Below are positions 43,033 through 52,065 of a stretch of DNA of 52,065 nt, one piece after another. This DNA is from CAYWGR01 sp964458015 (GTDB taxonomy: Bacteria; Planctomycetota; Planctomycetia; Pirellulales; Thermoguttaceae). The translations under genes were made by a program, and so were the position numbers. The notes under the pieces are model-generated. The model was not told the origin of the DNA and did not search any database. It saw only the letters and a program-made list of their open reading frames with translations. The stretch spans positions 1 to 52,065 of the forward strand of contig CAYWGR010000013.1 in assembly GCA_964458015.1 (NCBI GenBank), read 5' to 3'. Position 1 is the first letter of the stretch; each line of letters opens with the position of its first letter.

Positions 43033-44285
43033 TCATCTTCGCGGCTGGCGAACAACGCCCGACGACAGTTGCGGCGAGTCGGCAGCTCTCTCGAACGGTT
43101 CCACCTGTAAAATCAGAATTAGTTGTTGCTCCTCGCGCTTCTTCGAACAGCTCGACTTAGTACGCCCTTCGGTACGTCCTTCGGTAAGTCCTTTCACGGA
43201 ACCGAACATCAGCGACTGCCCCGGCTTGAGTACGACTCCGCCATCGACATGACAGGTCGCCACCTTCGGAAGTTGCAGAACAATTTCTTTATCGGGTGCG
43301 ATCTTGAGAACCTCCTTGGTTACGTTATCAATTGTGGTGAACGAGGCTGAGAAGTTGAGCCGGATATCGCCATTGGGTTCCGCGACCGGTCGAACAAGCA
43401 ACGCCGTTCCCTCGGCCACATCCCTCGTCTTCAGTTCGTACGATCCCGAAGGCAGAAGGTTCGCACCAACGGCGAACCGAGAGTGGGCACGATCTGAAAG
43501 CGACGCCGTTTGTCCGAGAAATGTCGTGACCCGCGGCGCTTCGAGAACGTTTGACATCTTACTCGACTTCACAGAATCGAGCAACTTCGCCAAGGCGTCT
43601 TTGTCGAGAACGTCGAATCGCATGGTCAAATCTTCCTCGATGATTGTTCGCGCCCTGATGGCTGTCGTGCCGGGGTGACCCAATGGAATTTCCGAAATCA
43701 AGGGAGCCGCTTCCGAACTAGACGTCGGGTTTTGATTTGTCGTTAAGAAGGACGAAGTTGAATCCGGAAACGCCTTTAGGTTTAGGTCTGACTCTGTCAT
43801 CGTTATGAAACGAGCCGAAATGGCATATTCCACGACGCCAAACTTGCGAAACGCTGCAAGCATTGCAGACACCTGCTCGTGGCCCGTTTGGCTGGCAACG
43901 ACAACTAAATTCTCCTTTAACCATTGCGGATCGCGTCCAAATCGCACATGACGCTGCCGATCAAAAGCCAACTGTATAACCGGCGGACCTTTGACTCGAT
44001 TCCCCAGGAATTTCTTGGCGTCTTCTGCATTCAAACGGCGTTCGTCTTGAATTTTGGANNNNNNNNNNGAATGTCCGCAACCTCGTAGGTAACGGCATAC
44101 ATCGTTTCGGACGATGCGGCGTCATCTGCGACTCGATTTACACTCGATGCCGAATTGCGAGTTGCCGGTTCGTCAGCCGCTCGCGCCGGAACCGCCGCAT
44201 TCCACCAGACGCCGAGGACCGTCACTGCGGCAAGAAAACGTCCAAGACGCACCGAACCATCAGTCCAGCGAAGCCAATATTCCAT
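43033..44285 (-). CDS. Secretin-like exported protein, split by an assembly gap
   Basis: A signal peptide (RFLAAVTVLGVWWNAAVPAR region) begins at 44285 behind GGGAGG. The frame reaches the N-run at 44059-44068 and resumes beyond it as SKIQDERRLNAEDAKKFLG, so both sides are one gene with an unknown number of missing bases. The C-terminal half resembles the secretin (GspD/PilQ) core: LEAPRVTTFLGQTASLSDRA, ALLVRPVAEPNGDIRLNFSA and VVLKPGQSLMFGSVKG. It ends with a tandem TEGRTEGRTK stretch and LILILQVEP. It may be an orphan secretin-domain protein. A frameshift caused by the gap length is an artefact. Confidence 0.65.
44059..44068. other. Assembly gap (10 N) inside the secretin-like gene
   Basis: Ten undetermined bases separate the two parts of the gene at 43033-44285. 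The true length is unknown, and the apparent stop after the gap on the 5' side frame follows from the arbitrary N count. Confidence 0.99.
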
Positions 44286-44576
44286 GATATCCTCCCTCTT
44301 TCCTTGAGTGAGACAGACCCATCAAACGCCAAGAACAGTCGGCGGGAGTACTTATTGAGTCCTGCACTACTAATGAACCGTTACACGGCCAAAAAACCAC
44401 CAAACTCGGCTGGAACAACCGTGTTTGCAGCCGAAGCGAGGATCATTGGCTACATCGAAATCAATAAGTGCTGATTCGACCCAATCTGTGGGTACACATT
44501 TTAGTTACATCTCAATGCTGCTACAAGGCGAGATAATGGATGCAAGAAAATAGGGGGGAGCGACGTTCTATCGTGT

Positions 44577-45125
44577 TTATTTGGGAAAGCCTCGTAATCC
44601 TATCGCTGTATAAAGACCCAGCTTGCACAAGGCTGCCAGAATAACGACGTTGAGAAGATAATAGACGAGAAGAAGCAGCAAGTAAATTGGAAACAATAGC
44701 AACCACCCTGCTGTGATGCGTCTACAACCGCGGGCGCACCATGTGCTAATCGCAGCCGATCCCCATGCCAGGACAGTGCTTATCAGCAGCAATAACAGGA
44801 TGCCGATAGAGGTTCTGACCGGCATATGCGAAAAACCAGGAATCTCGGATGAAGGAAATGTTACCACCATCGACAAAATTGGAATCGGAAGAAATCCAAA
44901 ATAGAAACCGGGGGTCAGCAAGAAGAGCGACAACGCAATAATAGCCTGAGGCCAAGTTCGATTTGCGGATTGTGTTGCGTAGAGGGTGCCTGTGATTCCA
45001 GCAATTACTGATGCTAGCCACATAAGCGGAGTTGGCAACAATACTGCGACCACACTGATAGCCACTAGCCAACAGACCAGACGAGCCAAGTCAACAGGCG
45101 GTTGCGGCGGCTTGTTCTCGTTCAT
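44577..45125 (-). CDS. Multi-pass membrane protein of unknown function
   Basis: This 182-residue protein has about five hydrophobic segments: LVCWLVAISVVAVLLP, LMWLASVIAGITGTLY, AIIALSLFLLTPGFYFGFLP, IGILLLLLISTVLAWGSAAI and LLLFPIYLLLLLVYYLLNVV. The N-terminus is short and Pro-rich (NENKPPQPPVDL). No motif for transport or catalysis is visible. It is transcribed alone on the minus strand, with a roughly 300-base space before the secretin-like gene. Confidence 0.6.
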   Translation of the reverse strand: MNENKPPQPPVDLARLVCWLVAISVVAVLLPTPLMWLASVIAGITGTLYATQSANRTWPQAIIALSLFLLTPGFYFGFLPIPILSMVVTFPSSEIPGFSHMPVRTSIGILLLLLISTVLAWGSAAISTWCARGCRRITAGWLLLFPIYLLLLLVYYLLNVVILAALCKLGLYTAIGLRGFPK

Positions 45126-45627
45126 CGGTTACATTCTTTTGTCAAGGGTCGACAGATCTTTGGGTTGATTGGTGTGCGTTTGTGATTCCTGACCGTAAAT
45201 CGAGATGGGAATCACATTTTGGTGCGTCGCGGACGCACCCTACGTTTGGTTGTGGCTTCGTTTCTAGCCACAATATGCTACAACGTCAAGCAACCTGCCC
45301 AGCGCTGGTAGAGCCAATGGCACACTTGCGAAAAGGTTGGTTTTTTGGGAATGGAATGGCTCAATGCAAACCTTACCTCCCTACCGCGAGGGGGAGCGAA
45401 TCTCTTGACGTGGGCGAGGCAGAATAGTAGACTCCGCCGCTCTATATTCGCTACTTTATTCTGTTGCCGACCATTGCCAATGATCCATGTTTAACCGCCA
45501 ACATGGCTGTTTAACCGCAAACACGGCAGTTCTAGCTGAGTTTGCAGGTCAACTGGCCGCGAAAAGGTTGGTTGGCAATGCGAGAGACAATCGTGCGAAG
45601 GTTCTTTGTTCGAGCCAGAGGCCTGTG
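45126..45627. other. Intergenic region with two small repeats
   Basis: No gene is seen. It holds a GTGCGTC palindrome (45220-45245) and a hairpin CCATGTT-n8-AACATGG (45485-45506) that is followed by a near repeat (GTTTAACCGCAAACACGG). An upstream ATG at 45487 in frame with the next gene lies in this hairpin and is not favoured as the start. Confidence 0.5.
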
Positions 45628-46614
45628 ATGCCAAGGTTTTGCTTGCCGCTGATGTGCCTGCTGGCATTTTTCACTACAGCAAACAGCCTTGCGCCGGCGT
45701 CGGACGATATTGCATTTGAGCCACTGGCGTTTCTTGACCAGCCGGCCCAGATGCCGCCATCTTTGGAACCTGGCCCTGCCGGCGAAACGTCGATCGGCAG
45801 CGAACTGCCGCCCACGGACGAGGCCATCAGTCTTGATGGGTCGGCCGAGGTGAAACCGGCTCCCTCGCTTACCGGCTTCATGGGCTACCGCTATTCGACC
45901 GACGCACTCGAATGGATTCCGGGCGGCGGCGATCAGTTCGGCATTTTTTCTGTCCTGTTGGATCGTTATCAGGAGTCGGGCATCCGAAACGGGATTATGG
46001 CGGGGTTTGGTTTTCATCTCTTTACCGGGCCCGTTCATAGCGAAATGCCCCCGCGCGCGTACGATTTCAGCATTGGCTACCAGTTTCGCCATCAAATCGG
46101 CCCGCTGGCGTTCGACCTGGCTGCGGCAGTTCAGGCGGCGAGCGATTTCAACGGGGATGCGCACAAGGGCATCCAGTATCCCGGGCATGGCGTTGGCTAT
46201 CTCACCATCCGGCCGGAACTCGACCTGGTTTTTGGCATTGATTATCTCGACCGCGCCGACATCAAACTGCTTCCGGTGGCCGGTGTGATCTGGAAACCCA
46301 ATCCCCAAATGCGACTTGAACTGGTCTTCCCTCGGCCCAGGGCGGTCTTTCAACTGAGCGACGCCTATCGGCTCTATTTTTCCGGCGAATTGGGCGGCGG
46401 CACCTGGGCAATCGAGATGCCGAGCATCGGCAACGACGTGGCCACTTACCGCGATCTCCGCGTCTGCATCGGTCTCGCGGCTGTCGATAAGAACGGTCGG
46501 CAGTCGGCGATCGAGGTCGGCTACTTATTCGGTCGCCGGTTGGAGTACACGTCCGGCAGCGGCAACATGCGACTCGACGATGCCGTGATGTTGCGTCTGG
46601 CAACCATGTTCTAA
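45628..46614 (+). CDS. Probable outer-membrane beta-barrel protein
   Basis: The start at 45628 is preferred because a signal peptide (RFCLPLMCLLAFFTTANSLA) begins there. The mature chain of about 305 residues has an acidic/Pro-rich linker and then alternating strands with aromatic ends, for example GIMAGFGFHLFTG, YDFSIGYQFRHQIGPLAFDL, LFFSGELGG-like turns and GYLFGRRLEYTSG. The C-terminus ends LRLATMF, with the terminal Phe of outer-membrane proteins. This resembles the DUF6268-type barrels common in planctomycetes. No substrate is known. Confidence 0.7.
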   Translation: MPRFCLPLMCLLAFFTTANSLAPASDDIAFEPLAFLDQPAQMPPSLEPGPAGETSIGSELPPTDEAISLDGSAEVKPAPSLTGFMGYRYSTDALEWIPGGGDQFGIFSVLLDRYQESGIRNGIMAGFGFHLFTGPVHSEMPPRAYDFSIGYQFRHQIGPLAFDLAAAVQAASDFNGDAHKGIQYPGHGVGYLTIRPELDLVFGIDYLDRADIKLLPVAGVIWKPNPQMRLELVFPRPRAVFQLSDAYRLYFSGELGGGTWAIEMPSIGNDVATYRDLRVCIGLAAVDKNGRQSAIEVGYLFGRRLEYTSGSGNMRLDDAVMLRLATMF

Positions 46615-46706
46615 GCCGGTGAGTTCTTGGACGAACACGCCAGGGTCGTCAGCGTGAGCGGCCGAGCGGCGCTGGCGAAATAGTGCACCTAAGTAGCGTT
46701 GCCAAA

Positions 46707-46732
46707 GGTTCCCAAACCGGAGCTTGGGAACC
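46707..46732. repeat. GGTTCCCAA palindrome
   Basis: GGTTCCCAAACC-n3-GCTTGGGAACC forms a hairpin between two convergent genes and may terminate transcription. It is related to the element at 19464-19490. Confidence 0.65.
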
Positions 46733-46770
46733 AGGATTGTTAAGTCTTCCCGTGTTTTGAACTACAGCGA

Positions 46771-47787
46771 TCACGCCGACTCGCGAACGATCAGCTCGGG
46801 CTTTTGCACGTATTGCTGAGCCCCGTCTTTCCGCCGTTTCGGATTTTCGATGAGATCGAGCAGCATTTCAACTGCGCGGCGGCTGGCGTCTTCTTGGTGC
46901 AAGGAAATGGCGGTCAAGCGGACAGGCGTGAACTGGTCGGGCAATACGTCGCCGAAGGAAATAATCGCTACCTCGTCGGGGATTCGTTTGCCCAACCGCA
47001 CCAAGGCGTTGATGCAGACCGTGGCGATGATTTCGTTTTCGGCAAAGATGGCCGTCGGCGGTTCGGGCAACCGGAACAATCGCTCTAACGCCGCGATGTT
47101 CCAATCTTGCAATAGCTCGGGCACCTGCACGACGAACTCGGGATTAACGGCCATGCCTCGTTTTTTGTGGGCCGCGGCATAGCTTTGGCGGCGGTCGCGG
47201 GCGGTCTGATATTCGCCGGGATATTGCAGATAGACAATGCGGCGATGCCCTTTTTGGAATAAGTAGTCCATCGCCAAATCCGTTCCCGCCGTGTCATCGT
47301 ATTTGACGCAAGGAATCGAAACGCCCCGTACGGCGTTGTCCATCGTCACGACCGGGAATCCGGAACGCACCAAATCGCAATAAAGTGCGATGTTCTCCTC
47401 GGTGGGCAGGGGAGAGATCAGCAATCCGTCGGCGCTGCCGTCTCGGGCGCGGCGAAGATATTCCGCTTCGATCGCGGGATCGTAATTCGAGTCGCCCAAG
47501 AGCGTTCGGTATTGATGCTCGCGGCAACAATCGCTGACGCTTTTGGCCACGCTGGCCGAATAAGGGTCGGCAATGTTCGGCACCTGAAGCATCACGTTCT
47601 GCGTGCGCCGCAAAACCAAACTGCGGCCCAAGGCGCTGGGCTGATAGCCGGTTTTTTGGATGAGATCCAGGATCTTCTCCCGGGTCTTGGGATGCACTTT
47701 GTCTTTATTATTGATGACGCGGGAAACGGTGCCGATGCAAACGCCGGCCATTTCCGCAAGATCGTGAATTGTTTTCTTCGATGCCAT
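46771..47787 (-). CDS. LacI-family transcriptional regulator
   Basis: The protein of about 338 residues (start taken at 47787; 47799 is possible) begins with a LacI helix-turn-helix: TIHDLAEMAGVCIGTVSRVI, then NNKDKVHPKTREKIL and the hinge region GYQPSALGRSL. A periplasmic-binding-protein-type sensor domain follows, with DGLLISPLP, GFPVVTMDNAVRG and AIFAENEIIATVCINAL. The effector is probably a sugar. It is divergent from the GH38 mannosidase gene, with a perfect palindrome between them. It therefore likely represses that gene and perhaps itself. Confidence 0.9.
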   Translation of the reverse strand: MASKKTIHDLAEMAGVCIGTVSRVINNKDKVHPKTREKILDLIQKTGYQPSALGRSLVLRRTQNVMLQVPNIADPYSASVAKSVSDCCREHQYRTLLGDSNYDPAIEAEYLRRARDGSADGLLISPLPTEENIALYCDLVRSGFPVVTMDNAVRGVSIPCVKYDDTAGTDLAMDYLFQKGHRRIVYLQYPGEYQTARDRRQSYAAAHKKRGMAVNPEFVVQVPELLQDWNIAALERLFRLPEPPTAIFAENEIIATVCINALVRLGKRIPDEVAIISFGDVLPDQFTPVRLTAISLHQEDASRRAVEMLLDLIENPKRRKDGAQQYVQKPELIVRESA

Positions 47788-47923
47788 GATGATCGCCATC
47801 CGCCTTTTGCCACGCTGAAATTGTAGTTCAAAGCTGGCCGTTCCGACTACCCTCACCCTTGGGCCTCGCCTGCTAAAGGCGGGCTAGAGAAGAAACACTC
47901 CCAAGTGGGGCTTGCAATCGCGA

Positions 47924-47941
47924 AATCATAACGTTATGATT
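47924..47941. promoter_or_regulatory. Palindromic operator for the LacI-family regulator
   Basis: AATCATAACGTTATGATT is an 18-base perfect palindrome with the central CG typical of LacI-family operators. It lies between the divergent regulator and mannosidase genes. The sequence TATGAT (47935-47940) within it could be part of a -10 box toward the mannosidase, which would explain repression. Confidence 0.7.
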
Positions 47942-48015
47942 ATAGCTGTTTCCTGCCTGCCGTGCAAATGCACCATTCCAAGTTACTCGCACTTCATCTT
48001 TCGCGGAGGTGTCTT

Positions 48016-51000
48016 ATGAAGCGGTTCTTCGATGCCCACCACGTCTCGGTCGGTCTCTTGTTCTGCCTAACGGGTTGGATTCCTGTTTCCGCCGTTTTGG
48101 CTGCGGAATCGCCGAGGTTTGTGCGTCTGGCGCCGCTGTCGGCGCCGAAGATCGCTGCATCGGCCGAGGAATTTCCCGGAGGCAACTATGGGCCTGCCCA
48201 GCTTCTCGATGGGTTGCCGAATACGGAATACGCTTCGAACAGCAAAGGCATCCAAACTTATGTGGAATTCGATTTCGGCAAGCCGGTCAACATCGGAGCG
48301 TTTCGCCATGTGAACCGCAATGATCCGGCTGCCGTTGCCGCGTCGGAATTGATTTTTAAGGACGCCTCGGGCAAGACCGTCGCGACGATCCCCGTCCAGC
48401 ACAATGGCTCCGCTGCCGGCGTTACGCTGTTTGCATTGCCGCAAGTGGTGACGGCCCAAAGCGTTCGCTGGCAAGTCAAAAAGATGACGAACGATCAGAT
48501 CAACTGCGCAGGCGGCTCGGAGATCGTTTTTTACGAATCCGCCGGTACGGATGCAACGCCGCAAGGCATCGATGTCACGGCATCGGGTGAGCCTGTCATC
48601 GAGCGAAATAACGATAAGCTTTTGCAGCCCATTAAGGTGTCGCTCAACTATCCCTACGCAACGCCGACCGACGCGGTCGTTCATATCGAAGGTTGCGAGC
48701 CGAAGCCGGTGCATTTCGGCTTTGGAATTCAGGAGCACATCTTTAAGCTTCCTCCCGTTGAAACCGAACGCAGCTTGAAAATCGCCGTCGAATGCGGCGG
48801 GAAAACGGTTGCCGCGAAAACACTGACGCTGAAACCGGTCCGTAAGTTCGTGGTTTATTTGCTGCCCCATTCGCACGTTGATATCGGCTATACCCACATT
48901 CAGCCGGATGTCGAGAAGAAACAAATGCAAAATCTCGACACCGCGATGGAATTGTGCCGCAAGACGGCCGACTATCCGCCGGGAGCAAAATTCAAGTGGA
49001 ATAGCGAAGTCCTTTGGGCCGTCGATGCTTATTTGCATAAAGCCGCGCCGGAAAAACAGCGACAATTGCTCGACGCCATCCGCACGGGCCAAGTTGGTTT
49101 GGATGCCCTGTACGGCAACGAACTGACGGGGCTTTGCCGGCCTGAAGAACTGATGCGGCTTTGCGACTACGGCCAACAATTGGCCAAGCAATGCAATGTG
49201 CCGCTCGATTCGGCCATGATCAGCGACGTGCCTGGTTTCACCTGGGGCACGGTTTCCGCCTTGGCCCATGCCGGGGTCAAGTATTTCTCGCTGGGAGTCA
49301 ATTTCAACGATAGCGGGCGATTCCTTTCAACCTGGGAAGACAAACCGTTCTACTGGATCGGTCCCGACGGCCGCCAAAAGCTTCTTTGTTGGGTGCCCTA
49401 CAAAGGCTACGCACTCGGCCATACCGGTTACAAGCTGGATCGTCAATTGCCCGAACGTCTAGCTCAACTCGACCAGGCAGGCTATCCCTACGACATCGTG
49501 CAATTGCGTTGGAACATCGGCGGCGACAACGGTCCACCCGATGCCACGCTGCCCGAGGTCGTGAAAAAATGGAACGCCGCGCACGAATATCCCAAGATGG
49601 TCATCGCCACTACCGGCGAATTGTTCCGCGAGTTCGAAAAACGCTACGGTCCCAAGATACCGAAGGCCAGCGGGGATCTCACACCGTATTGGGAGAACGG
49701 CGCGTGCAGCTCGGCCCAGGAAACGGCGATCAACCGCACGGCGGCCGAGCGGCTGGTTCAGGCCGAGATACTTTCGGCGATGCTTGCGCCTAAAAAATAT
49801 CCGGCCGAACAGTTTTCGGAGGCATGGCGCAACGTCATCCTTTATGATGAACACACCTGGGGAGCCTATAACAGCACTGAACAGCCCGATTTGCCGTTTG
49901 TCAAAGATCAGTGGAAGATCAAGCAAGCATTCGCGCTGGATGGCGATGTTCAATCGCGGAAGCTGCTGGATGAGGTCTTGGCCGGTCGCGGCGGCGAGCC
50001 GAAGGCCAACGCCGTGGACGTTTTCAACACGTCCTCTTGGCCTCGCACCGATCTAGTCGTGTTAAGTAAAGAATTGAGCACGGCGGGCGATGTCGTCGCA
50101 GGAATTAACGGCAAACCAGTTCCTTCGCAACGGCTTTCGACCGGCGAACTGGCGTTTCTAGCGAAAAATGTGCCTGCCTTGAGCGGCCAACGCTATACGA
50201 TTCGCAAAGGCACATCGAATGCCGAGGGCAATGCCAAGGCCAATGCGACAACGCTCAGCAACACTGCTTTTTCGGTTCAAGTCGATCCGACCTCGGGCGT
50301 CATCACGAGTTTGAAGCGTGAGGACGGCGTCGAGCTTTGCGACAACCGGACGGGTATTGGCTTGAATCGTTACTATTACGTTTTGGGAACCAATGTGAAG
50401 GCTGCCCAAACATCCGGAACGGCAAAAGTCACCGTCAAGGATGCCGGCCCGCTCGTGGCGACGCTTCACATTGAATCCGACGCCCCAGGCTGCGTTAAGT
50501 TTTCACGCGATATTCGCGTCGTCGATGGGCTCGACCGCATGGAACTTGTCAACGTAGTCGATAAGAAAGCGGTGCGCGAAAAAGAGGGCGTTCATCTGGG
50601 ATTCGCCTTTAATGTGCCCGACGGGGTGATGCGTATGGATATTCCTTGGGGCGTGATGCGGCCCGAGATCGACCAGCTCCCCGGTTCGTGCAAGAATTGG
50701 CTGTCGGTCGGCCGTTGGGTCGATGTCTCGAACGCACAGGTCGGCGTCACCTGGGCAACGCTCGATGCGCCGATGGCGTTGGTCGGTTCGATCACGATCG
50801 ACAAGATCGGCTCGCTGCCGAATCCCAAGGATTGGCTCGACAAATTGGAGCCTTCGCAAACGTTTTATTCCATGGTCATGAACAACCATTGGTGGACGAA
50901 TTACAAGGCCGATCAAGAGGGGCCGACGACGTTCCGCTATGCCATTCAGCCGCATTACGCCTACAATGCTAGTGCGGCGCAGCGGTTTGGCATCGAATGC

Positions 51001-51255
51001 AGCCAGCCTTTGGTTGTCACCCAGGCGCGTGGTCCGGCGAATTTCGGTCACTCGCCAGTCGCGGTCCAGCCGACGGGTATCATCGTGAGTTCCATTAAGC
51101 CAATCGACGGCGGCCGCCAGCTAGAGGCACGACTGTTCAATGCAACGGACAAGGTAACCCTGGCCGCCATCTATGCCGGAAACGATACCGGCGTGATGGT
51201 TCAGAAAATGCAGCCTTGGGAAATCGTTACCCTTCGAGTTCCGGCGAAACGTTAA
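48016..51255 (+). CDS. Exported GH38 alpha-mannosidase
   Basis: This protein of about 1079 residues starts behind GGAGGTG and carries a signal peptide (ending AVLAAES). Residues about 30-180 resemble a discoidin/F5-8-type carbohydrate-binding domain (TYVEFDFGKPVNIGAF). The GH38 catalytic part starts at HSHVDIGYTH (285-294) with metal-binding His and Asp, includes GNELTGLCRPEELMRLC, and has the nucleophile Asp404 in SDVPGFTWG. YDEHTWGAYN lies further on. The C-terminal half is a beta-sandwich. It cleaves alpha-mannose from glycans or algal polysaccharide. Its promoter carries a LacI-type operator, so sugar induction is likely. Confidence 0.92.
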   Translation: MKRFFDAHHVSVGLLFCLTGWIPVSAVLAAESPRFVRLAPLSAPKIAASAEEFPGGNYGPAQLLDGLPNTEYASNSKGIQTYVEFDFGKPVNIGAFRHVNRNDPAAVAASELIFKDASGKTVATIPVQHNGSAAGVTLFALPQVVTAQSVRWQVKKMTNDQINCAGGSEIVFYESAGTDATPQGIDVTASGEPVIERNNDKLLQPIKVSLNYPYATPTDAVVHIEGCEPKPVHFGFGIQEHIFKLPPVETERSLKIAVECGGKTVAAKTLTLKPVRKFVVYLLPHSHVDIGYTHIQPDVEKKQMQNLDTAMELCRKTADYPPGAKFKWNSEVLWAVDAYLHKAAPEKQRQLLDAIRTGQVGLDALYGNELTGLCRPEELMRLCDYGQQLAKQCNVPLDSAMISDVPGFTWGTVSALAHAGVKYFSLGVNFNDSGRFLSTWEDKPFYWIGPDGRQKLLCWVPYKGYALGHTGYKLDRQLPERLAQLDQAGYPYDIVQLRWNIGGDNGPPDATLPEVVKKWNAAHEYPKMVIATTGELFREFEKRYGPKIPKASGDLTPYWENGACSSAQETAINRTAAERLVQAEILSAMLAPKKYPAEQFSEAWRNVILYDEHTWGAYNSTEQPDLPFVKDQWKIKQAFALDGDVQSRKLLDEVLAGRGGEPKANAVDVFNTSSWPRTDLVVLSKELSTAGDVVAGINGKPVPSQRLSTGELAFLAKNVPALSGQRYTIRKGTSNAEGNAKANATTLSNTAFSVQVDPTSGVITSLKREDGVELCDNRTGIGLNRYYYVLGTNVKAAQTSGTAKVTVKDAGPLVATLHIESDAPGCVKFSRDIRVVDGLDRMELVNVVDKKAVREKEGVHLGFAFNVPDGVMRMDIPWGVMRPEIDQLPGSCKNWLSVGRWVDVSNAQVGVTWATLDAPMALVGSITIDKIGSLPNPKDWLDKLEPSQTFYSMVMNNHWWTNYKADQEGPTTFRYAIQPHYAYNASAAQRFGIECSQPLVVTQARGPANFGHSPVAVQPTGIIVSSIKPIDGGRQLEARLFNATDKVTLAAIYAGNDTGVMVQKMQPWEIVTLRVPAKR

Positions 51256-51296
51256 TTTGCGGCAAAAGTCTCGGAAGACACTCTTGCTTGACACCA

Positions 51297-51338
51297 AAAC
51301 CTCCTCTCGGTGGCCAACATCGAGGAGAGGTTTTTTTT
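51297..51338 (+). terminator. Intrinsic terminator
   Basis: AACCTCCTCTCG-n11-CGAGGAGAGGTT is followed by TTTTTTT, about 40 bases after the mannosidase stop. Confidence 0.85.
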
Positions 51339-51471
51339 ATCTGTACAAATAGGCGTTCGGATTTTCGGATTATCAGGATTATGAGGGTAGTTTAGCGATC
51401 TTGGAAGATCCCCCTGTGGTTGGTATTTGACCTATCCTTGTAGCTGAAGGATTCTCAAATAACCGACCGCA

Positions 51472-52065
51472 ATGAGCAGCACCAATACCGTTACGCCTGC
51501 GTCCGCCGCCGCCGACCGACGTCCTTGTAGGGGACTGCGCGGAACGGTGTTTGCTTGGTGTCGTCAAGCGGCGGGTTTTCTGTTGCGATGGACCGGTATG
51601 TTTTGGGCGTTTCGTCGGATCGTTTGCCGGCGTCGTGCGACGATTTTGGTCTATCACAATCCCACGCCCGAAATGTTCGACCGGCACATGGCCTTTCTGG
51701 CATCGCGTTTCACCTTTGTTCCACTTGGACAATTAGTTGATGCCATCCGCAACGGAGACTGGTCGAAAATGCCGGCCTATCCGTTGGCCATCACGATTGA
51801 CGACGGTCACCAGGGCAACTATCACCTGCTGGATTCGATCCGCCGTTGGAATGTTCGGCCCACAATTTATCTCTGTAGCGAGATTGTCGGCACACAGCGC
51901 CATTATTGGTGGAAGACTGGTTGCTCGAAAAAACAGGATATGAAAACGTTACCAAGGGAAGATTTCCTCGACGCGCTGCGTCGTGAGACCGGTTACGAAC
52001 CTAAAAAGGAATACGCGGATCGGCAATCCTTGAATTTCGATGAACTCCGCGCGATGAGCCCCTTT
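51472..52065 (+). CDS. Polysaccharide deacetylase-family protein (5' part)
   Basis: The frame from ATG at 51472 stays open for 198 codons to the window edge, so the gene is cut there. The N-terminus is basic with a hydrophobic segment (AWCRQAAGFLLRWTGMFWAF). ATILVYHNPTPEMFDRHMAF is a typical start of the NodB fold. ITIDDGHQGNY holds the first metal-binding Asp pair, in place of the usual TFDDG. RPTIYLCSEIVGT and RHYWW follow as in family members. It is likely to remove acetyl groups from a glycan during envelope or exopolysaccharide work. The Shine-Dalgarno site is weak. Confidence 0.8.
   Translation, partial: MSSTNTVTPASAAADRRPCRGLRGTVFAWCRQAAGFLLRWTGMFWAFRRIVCRRRATILVYHNPTPEMFDRHMAFLASRFTFVPLGQLVDAIRNGDWSKMPAYPLAITIDDGHQGNYHLLDSIRRWNVRPTIYLCSEIVGTQRHYWWKTGCSKKQDMKTLPREDFLDALRRETGYEPKKEYADRQSLNFDELRAMSPF

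Noticed and set aside
48067..49269. A 400-codon open frame on the minus strand
   Set aside because: It is antisense to the GH38 gene and has no protein-like features.

Overview
The window looks like chromosomal DNA of a planctomycete, most likely near Pirellulales, in a draft or metagenome-derived assembly with two 10-N gaps (9525-9534, 44059-44068). The evidence is a set of protein types typical of that phylum: a membrane Ser/Thr kinase with a large secreted tail, a 2124-residue alpha-2-macroglobulin with a Trp/Tyr-rich insert, a J-like-domain membrane protein, a FecR-type N-terminal domain without the rest of the protein, many small exported hydrolases, and intergenic DNA full of short palindromic repeats. 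No phage, transposase, rRNA or CRISPR array was seen.

Layout. 1-1036: a CDS tail, a 49-residue membrane peptide between two terminators, a decayed gene, one tRNA-Val and one degenerate tRNA-Val copy. 1057-5094: Ser/Thr kinase and a Tat-exported sugar isomerase-like protein. 5444-9561: a ribbon-helix-helix protein, an unusual pair of a peptidase-C26-like protein and an AnmK-like protein, both with altered active-site motifs, and an SDR whose 3' end is repeated across the first gap. 9615-19435: a small protein, a membrane protein, the alpha-2-macroglobulin and the J-like protein. 19592-24331: SGNH hydrolase, PfkB kinase, Fe-dependent alcohol dehydrogenase and aroA. 24514-26876: FecR-like fragment and two OmpH/Skp-like paralogues. 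26992-32424: a CrtI-like oxidoreductase, a FabZ-like dehydratase, FabI and an OleA-like condensing enzyme, which could form a lipid or hydrocarbon locus; inside it lie a DUF104 antitoxin with a truncated PIN toxin and a DUF4288/DUF6188 pair. 33166-35614: a proline-rich membrane protein, a PH-domain protein and a clan GH-A glycosidase. 35909-37982: a secreted TPR protein with a Cys-rich tail and a NapH/NosR-like membrane ferredoxin, probably one redox unit. 38099-42143: a secreted unknown, two alpha/beta hydrolases and D-lactate dehydrogenase. 42401-46614: a zinc-ribbon-like protein, a secretin-like protein split by the second gap, a membrane protein and an outer-membrane protein. 46771-52065: a LacI regulator divergent from a GH38 alpha-mannosidase with a perfect palindromic operator between them, then a polysaccharide deacetylase running off the end.

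The most striking general feature is the load of short palindromic repeats in at least five families. One family lies inside the reading frames of three genes (alpha-2-macroglobulin, FabZ-like, OleA-like) and adds 15-40 residues at what look like loops. This resembles the palindromic elements known inside Rickettsia proteins. All assignments were made by reading motifs; no database search was run.
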